Assembly: GCF_001434975.1 (NCBI RefSeq)
Contig: NZ_AZEL01000007.1
Location: 21,785 to 85,784 of the forward strand
Direction of reading: 5' to 3'
Source of the DNA: Lactobacillus gallinarum DSM 10532 = JCM 2011
GTDB lineage: Bacteria > Bacillota > Bacilli > Lactobacillales > Lactobacillaceae
Length of the DNA: 64,000 nucleotides
Below are positions 17,392-28,250 of the stretch, one piece after another. The notes under the pieces were generated by a model that saw only the letters and a program-made list of their open reading frames with translations, was not told the DNA's origin and searched no databases. How positions within the stretch are numbered: position 1 is the first letter of the stretch; each line of letters begins with the position of its first letter. The position numbers were made by a program, and so were the translations under genes.

Positions 17392-19550
17392 TGAAAAAAA
17401 ATAGTAATTTAAAATTACAAAAATCCAAAGCTCACAGCTACCGCTTCACAGTGGGGAGAGTTCTCCAAGTAGCTGTGGCTTTGGTTTTTCTTGTATTTAC
17501 AGCTAGATTTTTATATATAGGAATTTCTAAAACTGTCAGTGGACAGAACTTGTCGCAGAGAACTAAGCAGCTTTATAGGCGCAATGAGATTATTAAGGCG
17601 TCGCGGGGAACAATTTATGATTGTAATGGCTTAGCGATCGCAGAGGATTCGCATTTGTATACTATTTATGCAATTTTGGATAAGTCGTCAATTAATTACA
17701 AAAATAAACCAGAATATGTGGTTAATAAAACTGAAACTGCAGAGAAGCTATCAAAGGTTTTACCACTATCTGCGGATAAGATTTACCAATATTTGAATCC
17801 CAAGCATAAAGCTTTCCAAGTTCAATTTGGTAGCGGCGGTAGCGGCCTAACTTTAAAGCAGAAGAAACAGATTGAAGCCATGAAATTGCCTGGTATTAAA
17901 TTTGTAGAGACGCCTTCTCGTTTATATCCAAATGGTAATTTTGCTTCGCATATTGTGGGATTAGCTCAACCAGAGTATGACAAAAAGACTAATAGTGAAG
18001 CATTAGTTGGTACTATGGGGTTAGAAGCCTACTTTAACAATACTTTGACTGGTAAAGATGGTTATCGCATTTCAACAGTAGATGCTACTGAAAATCAATC
18101 ACCTAACCAAAGTCAGGTTTATAAACCAGTTGAAAATGGTAATAACTTGTATTTGACATTAAATTCACAATTACAAAGTTATTTGGAGACAAAACTAACT
18201 GAAGTTCAGAAGGCTTATGATCCTACTTCTATTACCGCAGTAGTTGAGGATATGAAGACAGGAAAAATTTTAGCTGCTTCACAGCGTCCAACTTTTAATC
18301 CTCAAACTAAGAAGGGCTTAACTAAGTCATATCGAAATATTTTAGTTCAAGATACATACGAACCAGGTTCTGCATTTAAGGTGTTGTCATTTGCGGCTGC
18401 AGTAAACAGTGGTAATTACAATCCTAATGAATATTATCGTTCAGGTTCAGTAAGTATTGGTGGCTCGACAATTCATGACTGGCTTACTTCGGGTTGGGGT
18501 ACCATTCCTTTTTCACAAGCTTTTGAAAGATCAAGTAATACCGGTTTCGTTAAGTTGGAACAAAAGATGGGCTCAAAAACTTGGAAAAAGTACCTTAAGA
18601 GGTTCCATATTGGTGAAAAAACTGGTATAACTCTTCCAGGTGAACAACCAGGCTTCATTTCATTTAAGACTTCAGTTGACCAAGCGGTAACTGCATTTGG
18701 TCAGGGGGTTAGCGTAAATGTAATGCAAATGATGCAGGCCTACAGTTCCTTGGGGAACAATGGTCAAATGGTTAAACCACAATTAGTTGATAAAGTTACT
18801 GATTTTAATGGTAAAACAATAAAGGGTTACCAAATTAAAAAAGTCGGTACGCCAATTTATTCTGCTAAAACTAAACGAGTTGTTTTGGCTAATATGAGAA
18901 AAGTTTTGAATAAACAGTCAGGTACTGGTTCAGCCTACAAGATGGGGAATGCTGATATTGGAGTTAAAACTGGTACAGCACAGATTGCCAATCCTAAAGG
19001 TGGCGGCTATCTTAAGGGCGATAGTAATTACATCTTCTCGGTTGTAGGTGTTTACCCTACCAAGAATCCTAGATATTGTATTTACCTAACTATCAAGCAA
19101 CCTCATTTGGCTGGGACAACAGCTGAAAAGATTTTAGCTTCTATCTTTAAACCAATGATGAGTCGAATTATTACAATGGCTAAAAGTGATAATTCAACCA
19201 CGACTGTTAGTGTTCCTAATTTCAAGAATATGACAGTTGCTCAAGCTTCAGCTAAAGCTAAGCAAGTTGGTCTTAACTTAGTTAAAATAGGTGAAAAAGA
19301 TAGAATTACTGCTCAAGGAATTAAGAGCAGTGAGAAATTGGAGTCTGGGGACAAGATCTTTGTATATACCTCAGGTAAAATAAATTGTCCTGATATGAAG
19401 GGGTGGAGTTTTAATGATTTACATCAATTCTCTAATGTATCAGGTATTAAATTAAGCATAAAGGGAACCGGAACTGTTACCAGCCAAAGTGTGGCCAAGG
19501 GAGCAGAGTTAAAATCTGGAGAAAAAATAAAAGTTAATTTAAAGGAGTAG
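17391..19550 (+). CDS. pbp2x: division-specific class B penicillin-binding protein with two PASTA domains (PBP2x/FtsI)
   Basis: 719 residues. An N-terminal membrane anchor (about 21-45) is followed by the dimerisation domain and the transpeptidase domain with all three active-site motifs: SAFK with S327, SSN at 381-383, and KTG at 526-528. Two PASTA repeats end the protein, starting around VSVPNF and CPDMKGW. It cross-links septal peptidoglycan together with FtsW. The PASTA tail makes it the PBP2x type of Gram-positives rather than enterobacterial FtsI. Located between ftsL and mraY, as expected. Confidence 0.96.
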   Translation: MKKNSNLKLQKSKAHSYRFTVGRVLQVAVALVFLVFTARFLYIGISKTVSGQNLSQRTKQLYRRNEIIKASRGTIYDCNGLAIAEDSHLYTIYAILDKSSINYKNKPEYVVNKTETAEKLSKVLPLSADKIYQYLNPKHKAFQVQFGSGGSGLTLKQKKQIEAMKLPGIKFVETPSRLYPNGNFASHIVGLAQPEYDKKTNSEALVGTMGLEAYFNNTLTGKDGYRISTVDATENQSPNQSQVYKPVENGNNLYLTLNSQLQSYLETKLTEVQKAYDPTSITAVVEDMKTGKILAASQRPTFNPQTKKGLTKSYRNILVQDTYEPGSAFKVLSFAAAVNSGNYNPNEYYRSGSVSIGGSTIHDWLTSGWGTIPFSQAFERSSNTGFVKLEQKMGSKTWKKYLKRFHIGEKTGITLPGEQPGFISFKTSVDQAVTAFGQGVSVNVMQMMQAYSSLGNNGQMVKPQLVDKVTDFNGKTIKGYQIKKVGTPIYSAKTKRVVLANMRKVLNKQSGTGSAYKMGNADIGVKTGTAQIANPKGGGYLKGDSNYIFSVVGVYPTKNPRYCIYLTIKQPHLAGTTAEKILASIFKPMMSRIITMAKSDNSTTTVSVPNFKNMTVAQASAKAKQVGLNLVKIGEKDRITAQGIKSSEKLESGDKIFVYTSGKINCPDMKGWSFNDLHQFSNVSGIKLSIKGTGTVTSQSVAKGAELKSGEKIKVNLKE

Positions 19551-19556
19551 CATAGG

Positions 19557-20525
19557 ATGAGTATTATGCAAGCAAGTTTTGTTGCTTTAATTAGTTCATT
19601 AATTTTGACGGTAATTTTTTTACCGTTGTTAATTAAGTTTATGCATTCGCATCATGAAGGACAGGAAATTCGTGATGAAGGGCCAAAATGGCACCAAAAG
19701 AAATCAGGAACTCCTACAATGGGAGGAACAATTTTTGTTATTGCAGCAGTAATTTCTGTTATCTGGGTTGCTGCATGGCAACATAGCTTGAACAAAGTTG
19801 TTTGGATTTTAGTAATCAGTCTTTTAGGTTACGGTATCATTGGTTTCCTTGATGATGGAATCAAGCTGTATTACAAAAGAAATTTGGGTTTAAGAGCATG
19901 GCAAAAACTTGCTTTACAAATTATTATTGCCATTGTGATTGTATTAATTGCTTCAAGCGATCACTTTAATTTTGGTTTATACATTCCATTTGCTGGAGTT
20001 GTTCATAGCGTAGCATTATTTGTAATCTTCATTATTTTCTGGTTGGTTGGCTTTTCTAATGCTGTTAACCTTTCAGACGGTTTGGATGGCTTAGCTACCG
20101 GGTTATCTGTAGTAGCCTATGGTACATATGCTTATATCGCATTTAAACAAAAGAATTTGGCTATTTTAGCCTTTTGCATGAGTGTAATTGGCGGTTTGAT
20201 TGCTTTCTTTATTTTCAACCATAAGCCTGCCAAAATCTTCATGGGGGATGCAGGCTCACTTGCATTAGGTGGTGGTCTTGCTACAGTAAGTATTATGCTT
20301 AATAGACCATGGTCACTTTTGTTAGTGGGTATTGTATTTGTATGTGAAACTGCTAGTGTAATTATGCAGGTTATTTCTTTCCAAACTACTGGTAAGAGAA
20401 TTTTTAAGATGACTCCTATTCACCATCATTTTGAAATGTTAGGCTGGTCAGAATGGAAAGTAGACATTGTTTTTTGGATTGTTGGTTTAGTAGGTAGTAT
20501 TTTATATTTAGCAATTTGGGGATAA
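19557..20525 (+). CDS. mraY: phospho-N-acetylmuramoyl-pentapeptide transferase
   Basis: 322 residues with about ten membrane segments. Catalytic features are intact: [11 protein letters not shown] (DDxxK), [29 protein letters not shown] and the HHHFEM loop near residue 290. It moves the phospho-muramoyl-pentapeptide from UDP to undecaprenyl phosphate, making lipid I. Six bases separate it from the PBP gene. Confidence 0.98.
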   Translation: MSIMQASFVALISSLILTVIFLPLLIKFMHSHHEGQEIRDEGPKWHQKKSGTPTMGGTIFVIAAVISVIWVAAWQHSLNKVVWILVISLLGYGIIGFLDDGIKLYYKRNLGLRAWQKLALQIIIAIVIVLIASSDHFNFGLYIPFAGVVHSVALFVIFIIFWLVGFSNAVNLSDGLDGLATGLSVVAYGTYAYIAFKQKNLAILAFCMSVIGGLIAFFIFNHKPAKIFMGDAGSLALGGGLATVSIMLNRPWSLLLVGIVFVCETASVIMQVISFQTTGKRIFKMTPIHHHFEMLGWSEWKVDIVFWIVGLVGSILYLAIWG

Positions 20526-20534
20526 AAATAAAAA

Positions 20535-21914
20535 ATGAAGGATATTAAAACTTATAGTAATAAGAATATTTTAGTTTTAGGTTTAGGTAAAAGTGGATTT
20601 GCAGTTAGCGAATTACTTTTAAAATTAGGTGCTAAATTAACCTTGAATGACAAGGCTGATCTTGATAAAAATGAAAAAGCACAAGAGCTAAAGGCTAAAG
20701 GCGTTCGTGTAATTGGCGGACATCACCCAGTTGATTTACTTGAAAAAGAACATTTTGATTATTTAGTTAAAAATCCAGGTATTCCATATGAGAATCCAAT
20801 GGTTAAAAAAGCTGAAGAACTAAATATTCCAATTATTACAGAGCCTGAAATTGCTTTAAGTTGTAGTGATGCTCCTTATGTTTGTGTCACAGGTTCAAAT
20901 GGTAAAACTACCACTGTGATGCTCACTCAAAGAATTTTGGATCATCATTTACAAAAATCAGGTCATCATGCCTATGCAGTAGGTAATATTGGTGTGCCAA
21001 TTTCTGAAGTAGTACCTAAGGCAACTAAGGATGATATCTTGGTAGTAGAAATTTCTAGTTTCCAATTACTTGGCGTAACAGATATTGATCCTAAGGTGGC
21101 TGCTATTGTCGACATTTATAATAATGTTCACTTGGACTATCACAAGACCTTTGAAAATTATGTAAATGCTAAGTTGAACGTTACTAGAACTCAAAATAGT
21201 GATGACTACTTTATTGCTAACTTTGATCAAAAAGATATTTTAGCTAAAGAAAAAGAAGTAACACCTGCTAAGATGCAAACTTTCTCAGAAACAGATTCTA
21301 ATGCAGATTACTTTATTGGTGATGAATATCTTGAGAGTCACAATGAAAAGATCATGAAGATTGCAGATATCAAATTACCAGGTATTCATAATTTACAAAA
21401 TAGCTTGGTTGCAATTGCAATTTCAAAGATTATGGGTGCAGATAATGATGATATTGCAGCGGTTTTGAGTACTTTCACTGGTGCTAAGCACCGTTTGCAA
21501 TATGTAACAACTCTTGATGGACGCAAGGTTTATAATGATTCTAAGTCAACTAATATTGAAGCAGCTACAGTTGCTATTCCTGCATTCAAAGAACCAGAAG
21601 TTTTAATTGCAGGTGGTCTTGATAGAGGATTCTTGTTTGATGATTTAGTACCATTGTTCAAGAAGCATGTTAAATCTATTGTTCTTTATGGAGAAACAAA
21701 ATATCTATTAGCTGATGCTGCTAGAAAAGCTGGCATTAAAGATATTGTAATTGTTAATACTCTTCAAGAAGCTGTTCCAAGAGCATATGAGTTAAGTGAA
21801 CCTGGAGATGTAATCTTGTTCTCACCAGTTTGTGCTTCATGGGATCAATTCAGAACCTTTGAAGATCGTGGCGATTACTTTGTAAAATTTATTAAGGAAT
21901 TGAAGACTAAATAA
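20535..21914 (+). CDS. murD: UDP-N-acetylmuramoylalanine--D-glutamate ligase
   Basis: 459 residues. N-terminal UDP-binding fold (LVLGLGKSG at 13-21), central ATPase with GSNGKTT at 120-126, the lysine-bearing region HLDYHKTFENY, and C-terminal domain with NDSKSTN and AGGLDRG. It adds D-glutamate to UDP-MurNAc-L-alanine in the cytoplasm. Between mraY and murG in the standard order; murC, murE and murF are not in this cluster. Confidence 0.98.
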   Translation: MKDIKTYSNKNILVLGLGKSGFAVSELLLKLGAKLTLNDKADLDKNEKAQELKAKGVRVIGGHHPVDLLEKEHFDYLVKNPGIPYENPMVKKAEELNIPIITEPEIALSCSDAPYVCVTGSNGKTTTVMLTQRILDHHLQKSGHHAYAVGNIGVPISEVVPKATKDDILVVEISSFQLLGVTDIDPKVAAIVDIYNNVHLDYHKTFENYVNAKLNVTRTQNSDDYFIANFDQKDILAKEKEVTPAKMQTFSETDSNADYFIGDEYLESHNEKIMKIADIKLPGIHNLQNSLVAIAISKIMGADNDDIAAVLSTFTGAKHRLQYVTTLDGRKVYNDSKSTNIEAATVAIPAFKEPEVLIAGGLDRGFLFDDLVPLFKKHVKSIVLYGETKYLLADAARKAGIKDIVIVNTLQEAVPRAYELSEPGDVILFSPVCASWDQFRTFEDRGDYFVKFIKELKTK

Positions 21915-21915
21915 A

Positions 21916-23022
21916 ATGAGAGTTATATTTACCGGCGGTGGCACAGGTGGTCACATTTACCCAATTATGGCAATTATTGAACGTTTGAAAGAACGTGGAA
22001 TTAGCAAAAATGATGAAATTCTATTTGTCGGAACTAAAAAAGGATTGGAATCTAAAATTGTTCCTGCAGCTGGTGTTAATTTCAAAACAATTAACATTCA
22101 AGGATTTAATCGGAAGCATCCGTTGAAAAACTTTGAAACCATTAAATTGTTTTTACAAGCTACCAAGAGTGCACGGAAGATTTTAAAAGAATTTAAGCCT
22201 GATGTCGTTTTGGGTACAGGTGGTTATGTTAGTGGAGCTATGGTTTATGAAGCAGCTAAAATGCATATTCCAACTATGATCCATGAATCCAATTCAGTTG
22301 TTGGTTTAGCTAACAAGTTTTTAGGCCACTATGTTGATCGCATTTGTTACACTTTTGACGATGCTGCAAAAGAATTCCCTGAAAAAAAGAAGCTAGTTAA
22401 AACAGGTAATCCAAGATCACAACAGGTTTTGAGCTTACATGAAGAAAAGATTGATATAAAGAAGAAGTGGGGACTTAGTTCAGAAATGCCAACTGTTTTA
22501 GTTTTTGGTGGTTCCCGTGGTGCTTTAGCTATCAATCGAATTATGCTTAAGTCATTAATGAATTTAAAGACTAAGCCATACCAAATTATTTGGGCTACAG
22601 GTACTTACTATTTTGATTCAGTTCAAAAGAAGTTAGAGAACGTAGATATTGGTAATAATATTAAGGTTTTGCCATACATCAAGAACATGCCCGGTTTATT
22701 ACCAGAAATGACTTGTGTTGTTTCAAGATCTGGAGCAACAAGTATTGCGGAGTTCACTGCATTAGGTGTACCTGTAATTTTGATTCCAAGTCCTAATGTA
22801 ACGCACAATCACCAAATGAAGAATGCATTAGATTTAGAGAAGGCTGGCGCAGCCTTGGTCATCCCAGAAGATGATCTTAACCCTAATAATTTTGTTTCTT
22901 CAATTGATCATATTTTGCTTGATGAAAAATACGCTAAAGAAATGAGTCAGGCTTCAAAGGCATTAGGTGTACCTGATGCATCTGATCAAGTGATTAAAGT
23001 GATGGAAGAGATTTCACGCTAG
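21916..23022 (+). CDS. murG: UDP-GlcNAc:lipid I N-acetylglucosaminyltransferase
   Basis: 368 residues of the GT-B family GT28. GGGTGGH at residues 7-13 forms the membrane-side glycine loop; VVLGTGGYVSG, HESNSVVGLANK and the C-terminal SRSGATSIAE donor site are present. It makes lipid II on the inner membrane face. It starts two bases after the murD stop and ends inside the ribosome site of divIB. Confidence 0.98.
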   Translation: MRVIFTGGGTGGHIYPIMAIIERLKERGISKNDEILFVGTKKGLESKIVPAAGVNFKTINIQGFNRKHPLKNFETIKLFLQATKSARKILKEFKPDVVLGTGGYVSGAMVYEAAKMHIPTMIHESNSVVGLANKFLGHYVDRICYTFDDAAKEFPEKKKLVKTGNPRSQQVLSLHEEKIDIKKKWGLSSEMPTVLVFGGSRGALAINRIMLKSLMNLKTKPYQIIWATGTYYFDSVQKKLENVDIGNNIKVLPYIKNMPGLLPEMTCVVSRSGATSIAEFTALGVPVILIPSPNVTHNHQMKNALDLEKAGAALVIPEDDLNPNNFVSSIDHILLDEKYAKEMSQASKALGVPDASDQVIKVMEEISR

Positions 23023-23038
23023 GAGGCCGGTGAGGCAG

Positions 23039-23896
23039 ATGGCAAAGAAACCAGTAACGAGGATTGATCCAAGAAAGGAATTATCTCCTTATTTGAATCA
23101 TGAATTCAATCAACAAAAAAATAGTCGTAAATCGCAAGCCAAGATTTCTGCCTCACTTTCTAGTTTACAGGCGGAAAGACGACGGTCACTAAGACGGCGG
23201 CTTGGTTTAATAATGTCAGTTTCAGTTTTGGCGATTGCTGGGCTAGGCTATTATATTTCTCCCTTGGCCAATATAAGTACGGTTAAGGTGATTGGTGCTT
23301 CGGATTTACCAATTAAAGGAATCGTGAAGGCATCTAAGATCAAAGCCAGTGATAAGGTTTTTGATTATTTGTTTCAACAAAAAGATTTGAGCCAAAAATT
23401 ATCTAAGAAGTATCCTGAAATAGAAAGTGCCCAAGCACATTTAGGTCATGTTAACCAGCTCATATTGCAAATTAATGAACGTAAAACCGTAGGCTATTTA
23501 AAAGATGGCGATGATTATCGTAAGATTTTAAGTAATGGCAAGTTAGGCAGTACTGCAATTACTTGGGCAAAAGTCGATCAAGATAAACCTATTTTTGTTG
23601 GCTATAATAAAGCAACTTCTTTAAAAGAAGATTTAAACTTATTTAATAGTTTGCCCAAATCATTCCAAAACCAGGTAAAATTATTAAGTGGGAACACTAG
23701 ACGAAAGTCACAAGTAATTTTAGTTATGAAAGATGGCAATGTAATTATTGGCAGTACCGTAACGTTAAAGAGCAAACTAAAATATTATGACGAAATTAAA
23801 GTTAAAGCTGGAAAAAATAGCTTAATTGATTTAGAAATAGGTGCGTTTAGCAGGCCATTAACTTCAAGTGAAAAGAAAGCCTACGGGGTATCGTAG
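23039..23896 (+). CDS. divIB: cell division protein DivIB/FtsQ
   Basis: 285 residues if started at ATG 23039; an alternative GTG at 23030 adds three residues but is only 3 nt from AGGAGG (23021-23026), while the ATG is 12 nt away, so the start is ambiguous. A cytoplasmic basic tail of about 55 residues (SLRRRLG just before the membrane) is followed by one span (about 57-80) and the extracellular POTRA domain (ISTVKVIGASDLPIKG) and beta domain. DivIB stabilises the FtsL-DivIC complex. Cluster position supports the call. Confidence 0.93.
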   Translation: MAKKPVTRIDPRKELSPYLNHEFNQQKNSRKSQAKISASLSSLQAERRRSLRRRLGLIMSVSVLAIAGLGYYISPLANISTVKVIGASDLPIKGIVKASKIKASDKVFDYLFQQKDLSQKLSKKYPEIESAQAHLGHVNQLILQINERKTVGYLKDGDDYRKILSNGKLGSTAITWAKVDQDKPIFVGYNKATSLKEDLNLFNSLPKSFQNQVKLLSGNTRRKSQVILVMKDGNVIIGSTVTLKSKLKYYDEIKVKAGKNSLIDLEIGAFSRPLTSSEKKAYGVS

Positions 23897-23958
23897 CTGT
23901 TTTACTTGTTTATTTATGTTAGAATTTTTTCAAGGCAAATATTAATGGGGGCTTAATT

Positions 23959-25317
23959 TTGGAGAATTCAAATCTTTTAGTGGGTCTTGATATAGGAACC
24001 ACAAGCGTGAAAGCAGTTGTGGCAGATTCGGGGAAAGTCATTGGTGCAGTTACTACGCCCAATTCAGGCATGAGACATGGTCAAATTGTTGATATTGATC
24101 AGACTGCAGCAGCTATCAGCCGTGCTTTAAAAGGCGTGGCAGAAAAGACTAATGCAAAAATTTATAGTGTCGTAGCCGGAATTCCAGTAGGAATGTTGCA
24201 ATTAGAGACAGCAACTGGATTTGCTAATGTCGGTGAAGAAGGACAAGAAGTAAATAATGAAGATGTCAAAAGAACGATTCGCTCTGCGATTCATGCTGCT
24301 GCAAAAGATGATCGTGAAGCAATTGCTTTTTTGCCTAGTCGATTCTTAATTGATGGAAAAACTGAGGTTGATGATCCTCGTAAGATGATTGCTCGTTCAC
24401 TTGGAGTAACTGGTATTTTGTTAACAGCTCCAACAGGTTCTTTGCATAACATTAAAAAAGCAATTGAACGTGCAGGCTATCACAACAATTTCTTTGTTCC
24501 AACGCCATTGGCAATTTCTAGTGTTGCATTAAATGAAAGTGAAAAGACTTTCGGTTCTGTAATTATTGACCTCGGTGGTGGAGTAAGTACAGCAACAGTA
24601 ATTAAGGAAGGCCAAATCAAATACGCTAATATTGATTTGGAAGGTGGTAGCGATATCACTAATGATATTTCTGCTGTTTTAAGTATTTCTAAACGTGATG
24701 CTGAACAAATTAAATTAGATTATGGCTTTGCTGATCCGCAATTTGCTTCTAAGAATGATAAATTTGCAATTAATAGTGTAGGCTCAAATGGACAGCAAAT
24801 GATTGATGAAGTTTACCTGAGTGAAATCATTAATGCACGTCTTGAGCAAATTCTAACTCGTCTTGGCAAGGGTTTAGCCAAGCATAATGCTTTGAAGCAA
24901 CCGGGTGGTATTGTTATCACTGGTGGAACTAGTTTACTTCAAGGAATTGATAGTTTGACAGCCAATGGTTTAAACGTTAAAGCACGTATTTATCAGCCAG
25001 ATCAAATTGGTATGCGCAACCCAATTTATACAGCTGCATATGGAATAGTAAATTATTCTTACAAGATGTCAGAAGTAGACTATCTTGTTAACAGTGTAAT
25101 TTACGGTTTTGGTGAAAATGTAGTTGAAGAACCAGTTTCACAACCAAAAACTTCCAAGAATTCTAAAAGAACTGTTTCTACTAGTGAAAGTGAAGCCAAA
25201 GAAGCTTATAATAGAAACAAAATGTCCGCAAGAGATGATTCTTCAGTGGACGAAGAAAATAATAATCAAGAAAAATCTAATGGCTTGAAGAGTTTCTTTA
25301 AGAAATTCTTTGATTAA
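23959..25317 (+). CDS. ftsA: cell division protein FtsA
   Basis: 452 residues from TTG 23959, preceded by GGGGGC. Actin-like fold: [42 protein letters not shown]. The C-terminus ends with an amphipathic helix ([11 protein letters not shown]) that binds the membrane, after an acidic, low-complexity linker. FtsA tethers FtsZ filaments to the membrane. A 62-nt gap separates it from divIB, with a weak promoter-like TAGAAT around 23920 that I do not score separately. Confidence 0.96.
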   Translation: MENSNLLVGLDIGTTSVKAVVADSGKVIGAVTTPNSGMRHGQIVDIDQTAAAISRALKGVAEKTNAKIYSVVAGIPVGMLQLETATGFANVGEEGQEVNNEDVKRTIRSAIHAAAKDDREAIAFLPSRFLIDGKTEVDDPRKMIARSLGVTGILLTAPTGSLHNIKKAIERAGYHNNFFVPTPLAISSVALNESEKTFGSVIIDLGGGVSTATVIKEGQIKYANIDLEGGSDITNDISAVLSISKRDAEQIKLDYGFADPQFASKNDKFAINSVGSNGQQMIDEVYLSEIINARLEQILTRLGKGLAKHNALKQPGGIVITGGTSLLQGIDSLTANGLNVKARIYQPDQIGMRNPIYTAAYGIVNYSYKMSEVDYLVNSVIYGFGENVVEEPVSQPKTSKNSKRTVSTSESEAKEAYNRNKMSARDDSSVDEENNNQEKSNGLKSFFKKFFD

Positions 25318-25331
25318 AGGTGGTTAATTTA

Positions 25332-26690
25332 ATGGATTTTACATTCGATTCAGACGACAATAAGAATGCTGTCATCAAAGTTATTGGTGTTGGCGGTGCC
25401 GGAGGCAATGCTGTTAACCGAATGATTGATGACGGTGTACAAGGTGTTTCATTTATTGCAGCAAACACTGATGTTCAAGCTTTAAACAGTAATAAAGCTG
25501 AAAACAAGATTCAATTAGGGCCTAAGTTAACAAGAGGTTTAGGTGCTGGTTCACATCCTGAAGTAGGCCAAAAGGCTGCTGAAGAAAGTGAACAAACAAT
25601 TGAAGATGCACTTAAGGGTGCTGATATGATCTTTATCACTGCTGGTATGGGTGGTGGTACCGGTACTGGTGCAGCTCCTGTAGTAGCTAAAATTGCTCGT
25701 GAGACCGGTGCTTTAACTGTTGGTGTAGTTACACGCCCATTCAGTTTTGAAGGCCCTAAGCGCTCTAAGAACGCAGCAGAAGGAATTACCCAATTAAAGC
25801 AATACGTTGATACTTTAGTTATTATTGCTAATAATCGTTTGCTTGAAATGGTTGATAAGAAGACCCCAATGATGGATGCCTTCAAAGAAGCTGATAATGT
25901 CTTGAAGCAAGGTGTACAAGGTATTTCAGACTTGATTACTTCAACTGACTACGTAAACTTAGACTTTGCTGATGTTAAGACTGTTATGGAAAACCAAGGT
26001 GCAGCCTTGATGGGTATTGGTCGTGCTAGTGGTGAAAATAGAACTGTAGAAGCTACTAAGCTTGCTATTTCTTCACCACTTCTTGAAGTATCAATTGATG
26101 GTGCTAAGCAAGTATTGCTTAACATTACTGGTGGTCCTGACCTTACTTTGTTTGAAGCTCAAGATGCTTCAGAAATTGTTTCTAAGGCTGCTGGTGATGA
26201 TGTCAACATTATCTTCGGTACATCAATTAACCCCAACTTAGGTGATGAAGTGGTAGTTACTGTAATTGCTACTGGTATTGATTCTAAAGCCGAAGAAGCC
26301 GCATCAAAGCAATTACCAGGACGTAGCCACCAAATTAAGGCTCAACCTAAGAAGGAAGCAGAACCTGTTGCTAATAATACTGTTCAACCAGAAAAGCAAA
26401 CTGTTGACCGTCCACAAACTGTTCAACCATCTAATAATGCAGATGCGGATCATGAAGCGAAAAAGCCAAAGCAAACAATGGTTGATCCAACCAGTGTTTG
26501 GGGATTGAACGATAATCAAGATAATCAAAGAAGAAATACTAAGCCTGCTGAGCCAAAGGGTGATCATGAAAGCTTCGATACTTTTAGCAATGATGATCAA
26601 GATAGTATTTCTCAAATTGAAACTAGTGCTCAAGACGATAGTGATGATAGTGATGATATTCCATTCTTCAAACATCGTGGTGAAAACTAG
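25332..26690 (+). CDS. ftsZ: cell division protein FtsZ
   Basis: 452 residues from ATG 25332, chosen because AAAGGTGG precedes it at a good distance; an in-frame GTG at 25320 lies within that site. GTP-binding [17 protein letters not shown] loop is seen as [12 protein letters not shown] and the T7 loop as [10 protein letters not shown] long polar linker leads to the C-terminal peptide DDIPFFKHR, the docking site for FtsA and SepF. FtsZ forms the division ring. Confidence 0.98.
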   Translation: MDFTFDSDDNKNAVIKVIGVGGAGGNAVNRMIDDGVQGVSFIAANTDVQALNSNKAENKIQLGPKLTRGLGAGSHPEVGQKAAEESEQTIEDALKGADMIFITAGMGGGTGTGAAPVVAKIARETGALTVGVVTRPFSFEGPKRSKNAAEGITQLKQYVDTLVIIANNRLLEMVDKKTPMMDAFKEADNVLKQGVQGISDLITSTDYVNLDFADVKTVMENQGAALMGIGRASGENRTVEATKLAISSPLLEVSIDGAKQVLLNITGGPDLTLFEAQDASEIVSKAAGDDVNIIFGTSINPNLGDEVVVTVIATGIDSKAEEAASKQLPGRSHQIKAQPKKEAEPVANNTVQPEKQTVDRPQTVQPSNNADADHEAKKPKQTMVDPTSVWGLNDNQDNQRRNTKPAEPKGDHESFDTFSNDDQDSISQIETSAQDDSDDSDDIPFFKHRGEN

Positions 26691-26707
26691 TTTGGAGGTA
26701 GATACAG

Positions 26708-27148
26708 ATGGCTTTTGATAAATTGGGTAGATTTTTCGGCATTTCCAATGATGATGAAGATGAATTGGAAAAAGAAGAATATGCTACTTCAAACAAAGAT
26801 GATAATGAAAACTTACCTCTGAATTCTGTTAGTCGAGACAATGTTGTTTCGATTAAATCAGGATTAAATTCAGCCAAAAGTAAAATTGTGTTGTATGAGC
26901 CGCGTGTTTATTCTGATGCTAAAGATGTTGCACAAAACTTGTTGAATAATAAGGCAGTAGTAATTAACTTTAGCAGAATGGAAGATAGTTCCGCTCGACG
27001 AATCGTTGATTTTATCACAGGAACAGTTTATGCATTAAACGGTGAAATTCAACGCATCGGTGACAAGATCTTTTTAGCCACTCCACCTAAATTTGTGACA
27101 GATGGCAAAATTAGTGACTTAATTGATAAGAAGGATAATTTAAGTTAA
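26708..27148 (+). CDS. sepF: cell division protein SepF
   Basis: 146 residues. The N-terminus (MAFDKLGRFFGI) is the amphipathic membrane-binding helix, followed by an acidic linker and the SepF/DUF552 core (VVINFSRMEDSSARRIVDFITGTVYAL). SepF bundles FtsZ and is an alternative membrane tether. TTTGGAGG gives a strong ribosome site. It shares one base with the next gene. No ylmE/yggS gene lies between ftsZ and sepF, unlike in Bacillus. Confidence 0.95.
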   Translation: MAFDKLGRFFGISNDDEDELEKEEYATSNKDDNENLPLNSVSRDNVVSIKSGLNSAKSKIVLYEPRVYSDAKDVAQNLLNNKAVVINFSRMEDSSARRIVDFITGTVYALNGEIQRIGDKIFLATPPKFVTDGKISDLIDKKDNLS

Positions 27149-27450
27149 TGTTAAACGTAATACATTTTATTTACGTAGCTCTTACTTGGATCTTATGGCT
27201 TTACAGTCTATTTATTGTTATTGATGCAATTTTAAGTTGGATACCAATGTTAAGTAATTCTGTAATTGGTCGCTTTTTAGATAAGATTGTAAATCCATAC
27301 TTGAACTTGTTCAGAAAAGGTCCGTTTGCTAAGTTGGCCTATTCTACTGGAATTGATATTTCTCCAATTATTGGATTATTCATTTTGTACTTTGTACAGA
27401 ATTATGTTCTATTTTGGATTTTTAATATTTTATTGAGGGTGTTAGGTTAA
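27148..27450 (+). CDS. YggT-family membrane protein
   Basis: 100 residues with two hydrophobic regions (about 5-32 and 66-98) flanking the conserved FLDKIVNPYLNLFRK stretch. This family is found in the ftsZ-divIVA region of many Gram-positives; its role is unknown but linked by location to division or ion homeostasis. One-base overlaps on both sides (TAATG) show tight coupling with sepF and the ylmH-like gene. Confidence 0.92.
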   Translation: MLNVIHFIYVALTWILWLYSLFIVIDAILSWIPMLSNSVIGRFLDKIVNPYLNLFRKGPFAKLAYSTGIDISPIIGLFILYFVQNYVLFWIFNILLRVLG

Positions 27451-28250
27451 TGCAAAAGCGACAAGCAAGTAAGTTTTACCCACATTTTAATCAAGAAGAA
27501 AGACCAGTAATTGATTATTTTACTGGTCTTTTTAATCAAATAATTTTTAAACATGAACCAATTTTAACCGATTTTTTAGATCCGGGTAAAAGAGCAATTC
27601 TAAAAACCATCGTGGGTAATGATGTTTTTATACAAGAGTATGGCGGATATTCGAATGCGGAGAAAAAACGTGTTTATTTAAGCGAGGAATGGGTTAATTT
27701 GCAACCCAGCGATTATTTAATTCAGCCATATGAAATTGAATATCCACAAAAATTTATCAAAATTAATCATGGTGCGATTTTAGGTACCCTGGCTAATTCT
27801 GGAATTGAGACTGATACTTTTGGCGATATAATTACTGATGAAAATGGTAAATGGCAATTTTTTGCTAAAAAAGAATTAGTGGATTTTTTTGAAGAGCAGG
27901 TTACTCGGATTGGAAGAGCACAAGTAAAATTAAGAGAGATTTCTTTTAAAGATGTTCTAGTGCCGAAGGCTGATTCAACGGAAAAGATAGAAATTGTTGC
28001 TTCAATGAGAATTGATGCAGTACTATCTGGAATTAGCAAACAAAGTCGTGGTCAGATTCAAAAAATGATTGAAAACCATTTAATCAAATTAAATTGGCAT
28101 GACATAGCAGATTCTAATATAATGGTTAAAGAGAATGATATTTTGAGTTTGAGGCATTTTGGGCGTGTTTTGATTGAAAATGTTTCGGCTACAAGAAAAG
28201 GAAAATATAAGGTGGTGCTCAAACTTTGGCAGACAAAGAAACGAAATTGA
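27450..28250 (+). CDS. ylmH: YlmH-like S4-domain RNA-binding protein
   Basis: 266 residues. The C-terminal S4 domain is clear (MRIDAVLSGISKQSRGQIQKMI, then LRHFGRVLI). The N-terminal part matches the YlmH family, which binds ribosomal RNA and has been connected with rescue of stalled ribosomes in Bacillus. Its end overlaps divIVA by 25 nt. Confidence 0.92.
   Translation: MQKRQASKFYPHFNQEERPVIDYFTGLFNQIIFKHEPILTDFLDPGKRAILKTIVGNDVFIQEYGGYSNAEKKRVYLSEEWVNLQPSDYLIQPYEIEYPQKFIKINHGAILGTLANSGIETDTFGDIITDENGKWQFFAKKELVDFFEEQVTRIGRAQVKLREISFKDVLVPKADSTEKIEIVASMRIDAVLSGISKQSRGQIQKMIENHLIKLNWHDIADSNIMVKENDILSLRHFGRVLIENVSATRKGKYKVVLKLWQTKKRN

Noticed and set aside
23897..23958. Promoter between divIB and ftsA
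   Set aside because: TAGAAT is present but no -35 at correct spacing and no TG extension; too weak to list.
25511..25885. 124-codon open frame on the minus strand opposite ftsZ
   Set aside because: Lies wholly opposite a conserved gene, has no ribosome site or family motif, and its composition mirrors ftsZ codons.
26313..26675. 120-codon minus-strand open frame opposite the ftsZ linker
   Set aside because: Ile/Ser-rich translation of the reverse of an Asp/Asn/Gln-rich linker; a shadow of low-complexity coding sequence.
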